Origin: Ashinkailepas kermadecensis | Lineage: Eukaryota > Arthropoda > Thecostraca > Neolepadidae | NCBI GenBank assembly: GCA_034440615.1 | Contig: JAOTOM010004618.1 | Coordinates: forward strand, 296,001-360,000 | DNA length: 64,000 nt | Reading direction: 5' to 3' | In this document: positions 45,286-54,399 of the stretch, piece after piece | Position numbering within the stretch: position 1 is the stretch's first letter | Layout: each line of letters opens with the position of its first letter | Made by a program: the position numbers and the translations under genes | Notes under the pieces: model-generated | Told to the model about the DNA's origin: nothing | The model's database searches: none | What the model saw: the letters and a program-made list of their open reading frames with translations, nothing else

Positions 45286-45634
45286 CTCTGGTTCCCCGAT
45301 ATGCCCCCGAGCGACCTACCCGGCGATCACATTACGTGATCCGTGTAGCTGACGTCATACTAGCCCTAGGGACGGGGGCGTCTCTGATTACAATACGCCG
45401 TCGGAAGCGGTGCCAGTGCTGCTGTTTCCGAATGTTACGATAGTGCCAGATTTAGTTCAAAATAGTACGGAATCGCTTTCACAAACTGCACAGCGCACAG
45501 ATGAGCCGACCGCGAACTTTTGCATGGCGTAGTGTATCGCACACAATCGACTGGATTAATTGGTCTACGTATATATGGGGAACGGAGGTATCTAGAAGAC
45601 TGGAACATGTGATTTCGGAAGCAATATATCTGCT

Positions 45635-46041
45635 GTAGTCACCTTTTATCATTTCCCCGCATTCGCGCTTGAAGAAAGCGTTGGGAAAGGATGTTTTCAT
45701 TCATGGTTCTTCTTGCGCTCAATAGATGGCGTTGCCAAAACCCGACTTAATAAAATGAATATCTCGATAACCGCATGGGATAGGACCACGGAACTTACAC
45801 ATATGATGAAATGCACCCAGAACTACCCACAACGGAAGTTTGAAGCACATGGAGAAATTCTATCCTCCTCAAAAAGGCGATTTGGTACAAATGTTGGCAA
45901 ACATGGTGTAACAAAACGAGAGCGGGCCACCCCTAAAATTGAATTAAAAAATCTGAAAAAAATTAATGTGAGTTCAGAATGATATTTGTCACGATAATTT
46001 CACTAGCCGTTTTCAGGAACCAAGTGATGACCCACCCTACT
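45635..46041 (-). repeat. right TIR of the 3.4 kb element
   Basis: Inverse of the left repeat. It ends ..GATGACCCACCCTACT, directly followed by GGATAGGTAAGG. The inner part carries a short minus-strand frame from 45700 (MKTSFPNAFFKRECGEMIKG) whose counterpart on the left is also present but diverged. Confidence 0.85.
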
Positions 46042-46240
46042 GGATAGGTAAGGTAGATAGACATTGATGAGTGTGTGGTATGTAGGAGGATGGATTCTTT
46101 GGAATTAAGGGTGTGGTGTTGGTTGGGGTGAAGAGTGTCTTTGTGCCAGGGTTATGGTATCTTCCCTTTACGGACTTAACCTGGATGGGCTCTTGTGGCT
46201 CTTATTAAGTCTGGTCACTTTATGACCTACTGACCTACGC
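46042..46240 (+). mobile_element. right part of the split CR1-like LINE 3' UTR
   Basis: GGTAGATAGACATTGATGAG, GTATCTTCCCTTTACGGAC, CTGGATGGGCTCTTGTGGCT and CACTTTATGACC match 63.68-63.87 kb closely. Confidence 0.78.
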
Positions 46241-46311
46241 ACATCGACAGACTTAGCCGGAAACATTTTGGTGCGTACCCAAAGTAATTTTAGCAGACGC
46301 AGATGACGATG

Positions 46312-46313
<2 letters not shown>

Positions 46314-46404
<91 letters not shown>
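46314..46404. repeat. (AT)n microsatellite, about 45 repeats
   Basis: Uninterrupted TA/AT run of about 90 bp, likely highly variable between individuals. Confidence 0.98.
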
Positions 46405-46407
<3 letters not shown>

Positions 46408-46544
46408 TTGTTGATTGACCACAATCGCGGAACGGGTATTGCACTCTTTCTTCCGCAGACTCTCTATCTGTCTTACGATACGCTCGCTTTCCATCGTTCG
46501 TATGTTCATGCACGATATTCATAAGCAGAACTATGATATGTAAG

Positions 46545-46888
46545 TAGAACATTCGTTATATTTTCGACGTTTCATCCTCCTACAGACATTTTCACGACTA
46601 GGTCAAATTGGTCGCAATCACAAGTTTGGAAAACAATAAAATACATACACGTGCGAAACATGGCATAATGTACTCCCATTTTTTGTTGCGTACAATGAGA
46701 AGGCGGAAAAAGCAAGAGCAAATGTCATCAGTTCATCGCTGTCACTCGCCCTACCGCCTGATGGTGAGCTGTGGGCCATATAAAACAGCAACGTGCGTCG
46801 TGCATTGCTCTGGCGGTTGATGGTTGGGTCAATCTCCCTGATAAAAACTGCTTCCAAAATTTGGAGGCGGCGCTTATCAAGGGTTGTG
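46545..46888 (-). mobile_element. Penelope-like element 3' end, endonuclease C-terminus
   Basis: The minus-strand frame contains DKRRLQILEAVFIREIDPTI followed by NRQ, the usual end of the GIY-YIG endonuclease of Penelope-like elements. Downstream (46600-46545) comes AGGAGGATGAAACGTCGAAA, which resembles the GAAACGTC part of the hammerhead ribozyme motif found in the terminal repeats of these elements. The CTGATGA half is not intact, so a working ribozyme is unlikely. Confidence 0.65.
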
Positions 46889-46889
46889 G

Positions 46890-47345
46890 CTAAGACTTTG
46901 GTGTTCAGGGTGCTCAGACTCTGCACCACTAAAGCTCCCTTTAGGTGCCCCCGCGGTAACCTTTACTGCCAAACAGATGGTGTTGTCATGGGGTCACCCC
47001 TAGGCACGCTGCTTGCCCAAGCATTTATGTGTTGGGTTGAACACCAGGTTCTGTCAGCCAGCAACAGCCCCACATATACTGCTTATACATATGTGACATC
47101 CTGGTCGACATAACTGACACATCCGCCCTCCAGGACCTTCAGTTCCGTTGGCAAAGCGTGTCGGGGCTAACTTTCACCATGGGGAAGAACGTATATAACA
47201 AAATCAGTTTTCTGGACATTAGCATAGACACATCCTCAGGCGCTTTTGTCACAAACGTCTACCGGAAACCAACGGACAACGGACAATGTCTTAGCGGCAA
47301 AAGTGAGTGTCCAGACTGGCACAAGGCACGTTTCCCGCATCCTGT
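46890..47345 (+). mobile_element. Penelope-like reverse transcriptase fragment, catalytic motif lost
   Basis: The plus-strand frame reads VLRLCTTKAPFRCPRGNLYC then QTDGVVMGSPLGTLLAQAFM, the GVAMGSPLG block of Penelope-like RTs. After a frameshift, YCLYICDILVDITDTSALQD occupies the place of the Y-x-D-D catalytic motif, with the first Asp replaced by Cys. Then come FTMGKNVYNKISFLDISID, VYRKPTDNGQC and SECPDWHK, the typical post-catalytic region. It stops where an I-like LINE begins. It lies head-to-head with the minus-strand endonuclease fragment, so at least two Penelope copies or a rearrangement are involved. Confidence 0.8.
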
Positions 47346-47561
47346 CGAGAGAGCGTAGTCATTCCATTGCCAAAGCCGCACAAAGATCACTCCACCCCAA
47401 AAGGTTATAGACCCATCTCATTTACTAGCTGTGCTAGCAAGTTAGTCGAACGCATGGTCAACATAGGGTTGAGGAAATTTCTTGAACACAACGACCTGCT
47501 CGACGAATTTCAGAGCGGCTTCCAGCGTCAAAAATCAACTACAGACAATCTCATTAGATTG

Positions 47562-47602
47562 GTTATTGGTTTTACGACACGTCGACCGTTGAGTCATGTA
47601 GC
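47562..47602 (-). mobile_element. SINE family 1, 41-bp 3' fragment inside the LINE
   Basis: GGTTATTGGTTTTACGACAC is the complement of the SINE tail. CAATCTCATTAGATT (47547-47561) and CAATCCCATTAGATT (47603-47617) are the duplication. Removing the insert plus one duplicate restores the LINE frame (NLIRLVHDI), so the SINE inserted after the LINE did. Confidence 0.95.
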
Positions 47603-48117
47603 AATCCCATTAGATTAGTGCATGACATAAAAAGTGGTCTACGCATCAAACGCACAACAGTAGCTGCCTACATGGACATCACTGCCGCATTCGACCGAGT
47701 ACACAAATCCGCACTGACACACAAACTCCACAAGATAGGCCTACGCGGACACATGGCACACTTCATTCTCAACTTCCTCAGAGACAGGACCCTTAAGGTC
47801 CGATGCGGCAGCGTCACATCAAACACCACAACACAGGAGCAGGGCCTGGCTCAGGGGAGCGTGCTCTCACCGAGCCTCTTCATCATCATGATCAACGACA
47901 TACTTGCTGACCACACTCTGACACTTCACTTCAATACTCACTTTTCGCGGACGACATAGCCATTTGGACAACATCACAATGCTTCCTTAAAGCTGAAAAA
48001 ACATTCAAGCAGGACTAGACCACATTGCAAAGTGGTGCAAAACTTGGGGCTTCACCCTGTCCGCAGAAAAATCGGCCACCGTCACATTATTATAGTCGTC
48101 TCCGCCCAACACCCAAA

Positions 48118-48195
48118 ACTCTGCTTAAAATCGATGGCAAAGCCATCGAACAGGTAACTCTGCTTAAAATCGATGGCAAAGCCATCGAACAGGTG
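48118..48195 (+). repeat. 39-bp in-frame tandem duplication within the LINE RT
   Basis: ACTCTGCTTAAAATCGATGG..CAGGT(A/G) occurs twice in succession, duplicating 13 codons (TLLKIDGKAIEQV). The two copies differ at one base, so it is recent. Confidence 0.95.
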
Positions 48196-48697
48196 AAATG
48201 CTTCAAGTTCTTAGGAGTGTATTTAGACGAAAAACCCAGTATCAACATCCACATCACCTCCATCTCGAAGCGATGCGCCAAGCGCGTCAACATACTACGT
48301 GCACTTGCAGGCACAGACTGGGGCGGAGACAGGAAAACACTACTGCGACTGTACACATCAATCATACGACCCATCCTAGAATATAACAGCATCATTTTTG
48401 CCACCATTTCAGAAAGCCAGAGCCGAAATTGATAAATCATCCAAAACAGCTGCATCAGAGCAGCCACAGGTGCCCTCAGCACCACACCGATAGCCGGTCT
48501 TCTAGTGGACTAAAACACGCCCCCACTCCACGTCCGGAGGACACAACAGCTGTGCCGCTACCACATCAAAATCAAATCCATTAAAAATCATCCAGCACAG
48601 CGCTGCTTTACGCCTATACGACAAGAGCCGATTTGCGCGCAAACTTCCACCATATAGCATTCAAATTTCCACGGCTCTCTCAGATCTTAACTTCGCA

Positions 48698-49699
48698 ATG
48701 CCATCCACTGCAACTCGACCGCCCACTAGGCCATTCTGGACTTTCAGTCAACCAGAGGTCGAGTACTTGCTCTCGGAGAAGAAATCCACTATCACATCGG
48801 CGGAAATTCTTGGCCTCTTCCACAAGTTCGCCGATGACAACAAACACAAATCACTCGTATTCACGGATGGGTCGAAACACGAGGCAAAGGTAGGCATCGG
48901 CATCACTGGACCAGGTCTCAGACTTTCCAAGCGTCTAACGGATAACTTCTCCATCTACTCCGCTGAAGCAATGGCCATTCTGGCTGCTATCACCATTCTC
49001 ATGAGATGTAAAGCTAGAAACGTAGTAATTTGCTCAGACTCCAAATCTGTCCTCCAGTCAATTAGCAACACCCACGACTGTCCACATCACTTCATTGATA
49101 GAATCCAACAACTCGTGGCCCATAACGTAAACATGAACTTTTCCTTCCTCTGGATTCCGGGCCACGCCAACATCCCAGGTAACGAAGAAGCAGACCGGCT
49201 CGCAAAGCAAGCCTTAGCATTGAACACTTACCCTAGCGTGGAATATTCGGTAGACGATTGCAAAGCAATCCTACAACGCCACATTCGCCAACATCAACAG
49301 AACACATGGACACAACACAACTCAACACAACACAAATCCAACCACACCCACGCAATCAAACCAACAATAGGTATATGGAACACATCACATCAATCTCACC
49401 GACAAAAAGAGGTCATCCTCACTAGACTTAGAACTGGTTGCACAAAACTAACACAGCCTCAATTAGAGGGTGACCAATATACAACACCACACTGCGGCAC
49501 CTGCAACACCACGTTAAGCATAGGCCACATCCTGCAAGACTGTAGTAGCTTTAGCTCTCAAAGACAACCACTTAAGGCATTCTGCCAAAAAGAGGGCATC
49601 ACCCTATCGCTTCCATCGCTTCTCGATGACAAGCACCCAGAACTCCTTCAATTGCTATTTGAATATCTGTATGCCACAAAACTAGCAGGAGCACTGTAG
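48698..49699 (+). CDS. LINE-encoded RNase H and C-terminal zinc knuckle (remnant ORF)
   Basis: An uninterrupted 333-codon frame. The RNase H active-site residues are present in order: Asp57 in VFTDGSKHEAKVGIGI, Glu90 in YSAEAMAILAA, Asp114 in VICSDSKSVL, and His156 and Asp166 in WIPGHANIPGNEEADRLAKQ. RNase H removes the RNA template during retrotransposition. The C-terminal part has LTRLRTGCTKLT and a C-x2-C-x7-H-x4-C knuckle (266/269/277/282), usual in I-, R1- and LOA-type LINEs. The start used is just the first ATG of the open stretch; in the intact element it would continue from the RT. No lesion was seen within this part although the RT is broken. Confidence 0.85.
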   Translation: MPSTATRPPTRPFWTFSQPEVEYLLSEKKSTITSAEILGLFHKFADDNKHKSLVFTDGSKHEAKVGIGITGPGLRLSKRLTDNFSIYSAEAMAILAAITILMRCKARNVVICSDSKSVLQSISNTHDCPHHFIDRIQQLVAHNVNMNFSFLWIPGHANIPGNEEADRLAKQALALNTYPSVEYSVDDCKAILQRHIRQHQQNTWTQHNSTQHKSNHTHAIKPTIGIWNTSHQSHRQKEVILTRLRTGCTKLTQPQLEGDQYTTPHCGTCNTTLSIGHILQDCSSFSSQRQPLKAFCQKEGITLSLPSLLDDKHPELLQLLFEYLYATKLAGAL

Positions 49700-49762
49700 G
49701 CACCACACCACCAACACTCACATCAACTCGCAATGCATGACCGTGAAACACTCGTAGGAAAC

Positions 49763-50028
49763 ACGTAAATAGCCATCCCCGCATGTCGTCGGACGTACCT
49801 GAGCCGATTTGCTTCTCAATTAGAAATAAATGGCTACCTAGCGCTGCCGTCGGAAGTAGATGAGCCGACTTGCTTTATGAAAACATAAACAAAAATAACA
49901 ATACAAATTAGCATAACGTAAAACGACTACCCAGAGGAGCCGTCGGACGTAGATGAACCGATTTGCCTAGCAACTCATAACGTAAACGGCTATCCAGAGG
50001 TACAGCGGACGTAGAAGAGCCGAATTGC
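49763..50028 (+). repeat. four-fold 50-75 bp repeat in the LINE 3' UTR
   Basis: CGTAAAyGGCTAyCC, then CCGTCGGACGTAGATGAGCC and GATTTGC, recurs four times with spacer differences (starting about 49763, 49828, 49917 and 49979). Being inside a LINE 3' UTR, it may be part of the element's own recognition structure. Confidence 0.75.
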
Positions 50029-50394
50029 AAAACACCGTACTAACCCAACTGACAGCCCTGCATGGCATGCGTAGACTAACCCGCTACTAACAACTAACAC
50101 GCGGCGGCCGGCGTGATAGGCGGTGTGAACAATTACCTCCTTGTTCGCACGGTAAAGATCCCTCGGTGCTCTTCCATAAGAGTAGGCTAAAGCCGGCACC
50201 CTGGCAAAATCAACTTCTCGCCACTCTCAAAACACCCCCACCCCCACCAAAACTACGAATTATTTTGTGGAAGAGTAAAGTAAAACTAAACCATTTAGAC
50301 ACCAGGGAGCTGTCCCCAACCCAGACCATCGCCTTCAGCACCTAAAATATCACGCAAACTAACGTACAATTCCTTAACGTAAATGTCCACTTGC
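50029..50394. other. no gene; probable LINE border
   Basis: No recognisable feature. It contains the undefined 3' border of the I-like LINE. Confidence 0.3.
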
Positions 50395-51090
50395 CTGCAC
50401 CTTGATCACAAACATAAAGACATAAAGACATAAAAGATCAGTGCAACTATGAGCCACAGGTCCACAAGGGCCCTTCTTGGTTGCACTTTGTACACTGAAC
50501 CAGTTGCCCACCAAATCTGTCAATCAACCCTCCCTGGAATACAGAAAAACAAGCCACCTATTCTTATAATGATTGTCTATGCCGTTTTTAAAGATGTTCA
50601 GTGTGTTGCTATTGACAATTGTTCCTGGAAGGTGGTTCCAGTGTTCTACTACCCTGTTCGTGAAGAAAGACTGTCTTAACCTTGTCCTGCTGTGATTAAC
50701 TTTAATTTTGAATTGATGACCTCTAATTGCATTATTTCTGTTAAATTCAAACATTTCCCTGAGATATCCCTGTTCCTGACCATGAACAAATTTAAAAACC
50801 TCGATGAGATCTCCTCTCAGCCTTCTATATCTAAGTGAAAACATATTCAATTTCTTCAATCTTTCCTCATATGCCAGGTTGCCTATACCATTAACCATTT
50901 TTGTTGCCCTCTTTTGTACTCTCTCTAAAAGCCAACAATCTTTCTCATAACTAGGGGACCAAGCTTGGACACAGTATTCTAAATGTGGCCTGACATATGC
51001 ACAGTAAAGCTTCCTGATGACCTCCTCACTTTTGTATGACACATCCCTCTGTATCGCCCCAAGCATTCTTAGTGCCTTCTTCCTGGCTTA
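50395..51090 (-). mobile_element. CR1-like LINE 3' part with octamer tail
   Basis: A 180-codon frame (51066-50524), open upstream to about 51090: MLGAIQRDVSYKSEEVIRKL, YVRPHLEYCVQAWSPSYEKD, LERVQKRATKMVNGI, YRRLRGDLIEVFKFVHG and the final VVEHWNHLPGTIVNSNTLNI. This is the typical post-polymerase region of CR1/Jockey-like RTs. The 3' end has GGGCCCTTGTGGACCTGTGG and then three TCTTTATG octamers. 5' truncated; the frame itself is intact. Confidence 0.88.
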
Positions 51091-51213
51091 TATTATCTTC
51101 CTAGGTGGAAGTGGAAGTGAAAAGGTAGCTAGGTGGAAGTGGAAAGGTAGCTAAAGATAGTAAAAGGGAGGCTAAGCAATGCTGAAATAATGGTTTTTCG
51201 TTAGGTGTGAGAT

Positions 51214-51322
51214 GTCGAAACGAGTACGGTGGGATGTCGAAACGAGTACGGTGGGATGTCGAAACGAGTACGGTGGGATGTCGAAACGAGTACGGTGGGA
51301 TGTCGAAACGAGTACGGTGAGA
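51214..51322. repeat. 22-bp minisatellite, 5 units
   Basis: GTGGGATGTCGAAACGAGTA plus CG. The units look identical. Confidence 0.97.
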
Positions 51323-52227
51323 TGTGGAAATTCGCCATGGAAGCGATGGCCCTTAACGTGACTTATAAGTTCTTCAAACACAATTTTGATCCAACAGCGT
51401 GCTCACCTTTTTCATTTGTTTTGAGATACCTAATTTAGGGCTAACCATTTTAGCGATAATGATACAAAATGCCTATCCTCATCAACTGATGTTATATAAC
51501 ATCACAGGCGATCATCGTACCTGGAATTGTGATTCTTACCTGGAATCTTATCTTACCTGGAATCTTTAGAACTATAGATCTATAGAACGATAATCTATAA
51601 AAAGTGGTATATTCCACCCTGTTTCACGAATAATGTATCACTAGGCTGTAGCTATAGGAGACTAAAGAGTTAGGTATGCTGATCGTTCATTTTATATGAT
51701 AACTTATATCAGAACAGGAGAACTTTCCGCCGCCCACGTCCTAATGATGCTGAGGAATAGAATGGGACCTACGTGCATTGATTGGCATGAATGTCACTAA
51801 AAGCAAATTCGCCGCCCTGTCCCCTCCCCAGTTGCTGCCACTTAGCATCGTGTATTTACAAGAAAGAGTAGGCGGGGGTGAGTCCAGAAATTGTCCGTGG
51901 ACACATGTCCGAAGGGGCACATCCGGCTGAGAAGGGGGGGGAGTGGACTCGAGCCTTCTCGGACGGACGCCTTTCCTTCCAAGGGGACGCCTTTTCCTCG
52001 CGGAGAGGCCTCCCTGGCTGGAAAATTCGACGGAGTGCACTCGAACCTTCCCAGACGGACGCCTTTTCGCGGCTGGAGGGGCGCCCACCTGTCATGTGGG
52101 CGCCCCTCAGTGCCCCCAGTGCCCCATTGCACCCGCCCCTGATAGGAGGGCTTCCCATTAAGCCTCCGTATAAACAATGTGTTGATAACGGGTGTGCACA
52201 TGATCCATGATTTAGCGAAGTGGGGCT
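51323..52227. other. no gene; G-rich dispersed repeat at about 51830-52150
   Basis: 51888-52140 has GGCTGAGAAG, GGACGCCTTTTC and GGCTGGAAAATTCGACGGAG, related to the repeat at 3.3 and 4.5 kb. 51520-51575 repeats TTACCTGGAATCTTA. No supported gene. Confidence 0.5.
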
Positions 52228-53978
52228 TTTATTTATTACTTATTTATTTATTTACTTATTTATTTCAAGATACATGCCCTCCACGTATAGTGGCTGTTAT
52301 GGATAGTCTGGTATAACTCACATATATTTACAAAGAAAAGATTGATTTGTGGTCAATAGTGGGAGCCGATGCGCAACAAACCTTCATACACCAACATAAT
52401 ACAATACCCATATCACTACCTGCACTACACAAACCGTGCTTGCAACATGAGCTATAAACGAGTAGTCTATAGAAGTGATAGGAAAGCGATGGCCTAAAGG
52501 TGAGTTCATAGTGTACACAAATCCATTTTGTTTGCTTTTTTGTGTGTGATTAGTGTTGCTCGTTGAGATAAGCTAGTGCATGTTTCTTGAGGTTAGACAG
52601 CCTCGATGTTTTTGTTTCCGTAGGGAGTTTGTTATAGTGGAAGACAGATGAGTAGAAAAATCTCCTGCGGCCCGCCTCTCTGTGTAATTGCTGGCAGGTG
52701 CAGGTGGTCGTCTGCACGCGTATGACGGTTTCGCAGGGTAGAGTTTGCAGTGATTTGTGCGGCAATGTGCGTTGGATCACCCGTCAGAATGATCTTGTGG
52801 AGCAAAGTAAGGCTGTGAAATAGATGCAGATCAGCTGCGGTGAGGAAACCCAACTCGTTACGGGCATCAGAAATATGATCAAATTTCCGTAGACCTGACA
52901 CGACTCTAGTGGCGAAGTTAATGATCTTGTCTAGTCTGTGGATGTTTGCTGCCGACCCGTTCCCGTAAACAGATATGCAGTAGCGGATATTGGATATAAC
53001 TAGGCTATTGACTATAGTGAAGAGGGTACTGGTTGGCAGATGGTGACGTAGATGGCTCAGGGCCAGAAGGAATCCAGTGTACTTGCGGACCACAACAGCT
53101 ACATGGGAATCCCACGACATGTGGCGATCAAATGTCACCCTAAGGCTCCTACGCGAATGACTTATATATCACGGCATCCCTAAGGCACACTCGTATCGGG
53201 CTAATATTGCGAAGATTTTGACGCGATCCGAACGTGAGAAGCTGAGTTTTGGTCGGGTTTACCTTCAAACCGTTATCCAGGAAGTAGTCGTAAAGTTGGT
53301 TCAGACATGTCTCCATCTGATTTATCATATTCGGGAGATCAGATTTGCGACCGAAGATGAGGACCTGGGTGTCGTCTGCGAACTGAGTGACGTGTGCTAC
53401 CGGGACGTGCAAACTTAGGTCGTTCGAAAAGATGCAATAGAGGAGTGGACCTAGTGATGAGCCTTGAAAAACACCTATGTTGTTTGGGAGAAAGGAGGAG
53501 AGATGCTTGTTTTCGGGTTGATCTGAGATGCTAACAGCCTGCGTGTGACTTCCCAGATAAGCCCTAAACCAGTCAGTATCGATTCCATGGAGTTCTAGTT
53601 TAGTGAGCAGTTTGGTGTGATCTATTACGTCGAAGCATTTACTGAGGTCCAGAATGCAAAGGAGAGCTACTTCCGAACGGTCCATTGTTGCTAGTATTTT
53701 TCCCGTGACTGAGATGAGAGCGGTTTCCGTAGAGTGGCGTGGTCTGAAGCCGTGCTGAGTTTGGGCCAGTAGGTGGTTTGAGTTCAGATAGTGATAGAGT
53801 TGTTTCTGCACTACCCTCTCTGTGATTTTAGCGATAACCGGAACCAATGAGATGGGCATAAAATTAGAGGGATCCGAAGGATCTCCTGATTTGTGAATGG
53901 GAGTTACTATTGACTGTTTCCAAGTGGAGGGGATATCAGCTGTAGTCAGACATGTGTTTATAATGTCGAGCAGCACTT
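52228..53978 (-). mobile_element. CR1/Jockey-like LINE, RT to 3' end, two frameshifts
   Basis: Starts abruptly (5' truncated) at about 53978. Motifs: SIVTPIHKSGDPSDPSNFMP, FRPRHSTETAL, CILDLSKCFDVIDHTKL (motif A), NIGVFQGSSLGPLLYCIFSN (motif B), TQFADDTQVLIFGR (motif C). The frame breaks at about 53150 and again at about 52665, with KLPTETKTSRLSNLKKHALA at the end. The 3' end has GGAGGGCATGTATCTTGAAA and a TAAATAAATA tail. Catalytic Asp residues are present, but the frameshifts inactivate it. The gene order at 52.2-54 kb is otherwise as in an intact ORF2 C-terminal half. Confidence 0.88.
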
Positions 53979-54399
53979 ATCCGATAAAAAAACAGAAATT
54001 TGATAACCTTAATACAGTCTAGTTAGACCCCATCACGCCCATTCACCCATTTTGTACCTATAACAGTTTGTAAAACGTGCAATTCCGCCTGGTAATGTCC
54101 TTCGCCAGGGTTTCCTTTTTAGCATGTTAGCTTCGGCTCCGTGATCTTCCAGTTATGGTCCTGCGCCCCCCTCCCCCACACCAAGAGTAACAGGGTGCTG
54201 GCAAGGCCGTCGCCACCGGGGGGGGGGGGGGGCAGTCGCCCCCTGCCGTGAAACTGGGGGGGGGCGCCGCTCCCCCTGAAATTTGAGGAGGCCCCTATCC
54301 GCAAATGCACAGCAAAAAAGGTGAGCAAGGAGGCCGACGGGACAGAAGATCATGCTGTCAATGAGGCCTCAAGACTGACGAGGCTCCCAGGAAATATAA
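53979..54399. other. no gene; G-run MITE-like segment
   Basis: 54215-54300 has two G-runs and GGCGCCGCTCCCCCTGAAAT. No other feature. Confidence 0.35.

Larger units (their letters stand above)
42646..46041 (-). mobile_element. DNA transposon of unassigned superfamily, about 3.4 kb
   Basis: The element has inverted repeats of about 400 bp at its two ends. The outermost bases are AGTAGG..CCTACT, and GGAT lies on both outer sides (42642-42645, 46042-46045). It splits a LINE 3' UTR whose two halves rejoin across it, and other copies of that UTR at 6.2, 40.8 and 63.7 kb act as paralogous empty sites. Inside is one damaged gene on the minus strand (43637-45285), plus an eroded MITE-like insert around 43100-43312. 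A 4-bp duplication is known for Sola, Chapaev, Academ and Ginger elements. I see no Ginger integrase signature, and I cannot choose among the others or exclude a new group. Confidence 0.7.
47340..50030 (+). mobile_element. I-superfamily LINE, 5' truncated, several lesions
   Basis: RT motifs in order: VIPLPKPHKD and KGYRPISFTSCASKLVERM (47350-47470), FQSGFQRQKSTTDNL, YMDITAAFDRV (motif A), LAQGSVLSPSLFIIMINDIL (motif B) and YSLFADDIAIWTT (motif C, in a shifted frame at about 47935-47975). Next are FKFLGVYLDEKPSINIH and, after more breaks, an RNase H domain (48698-49699). A SINE fragment is inserted at 47562-47602, and a 39-bp in-frame duplication lies at 48118-48195. RT plus RNase H and a C-terminal CCHC-like knuckle is the I/Nimb/R1/LOA layout. 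Upstream endonuclease and ORF1 are missing. Several frameshifts make this copy inactive. Confidence 0.85.

Noticed and set aside
46560..46600. active hammerhead ribozyme
   Set aside because: GAAACGTC is present but the CTGATGA half is not, and stem II does not pair well.
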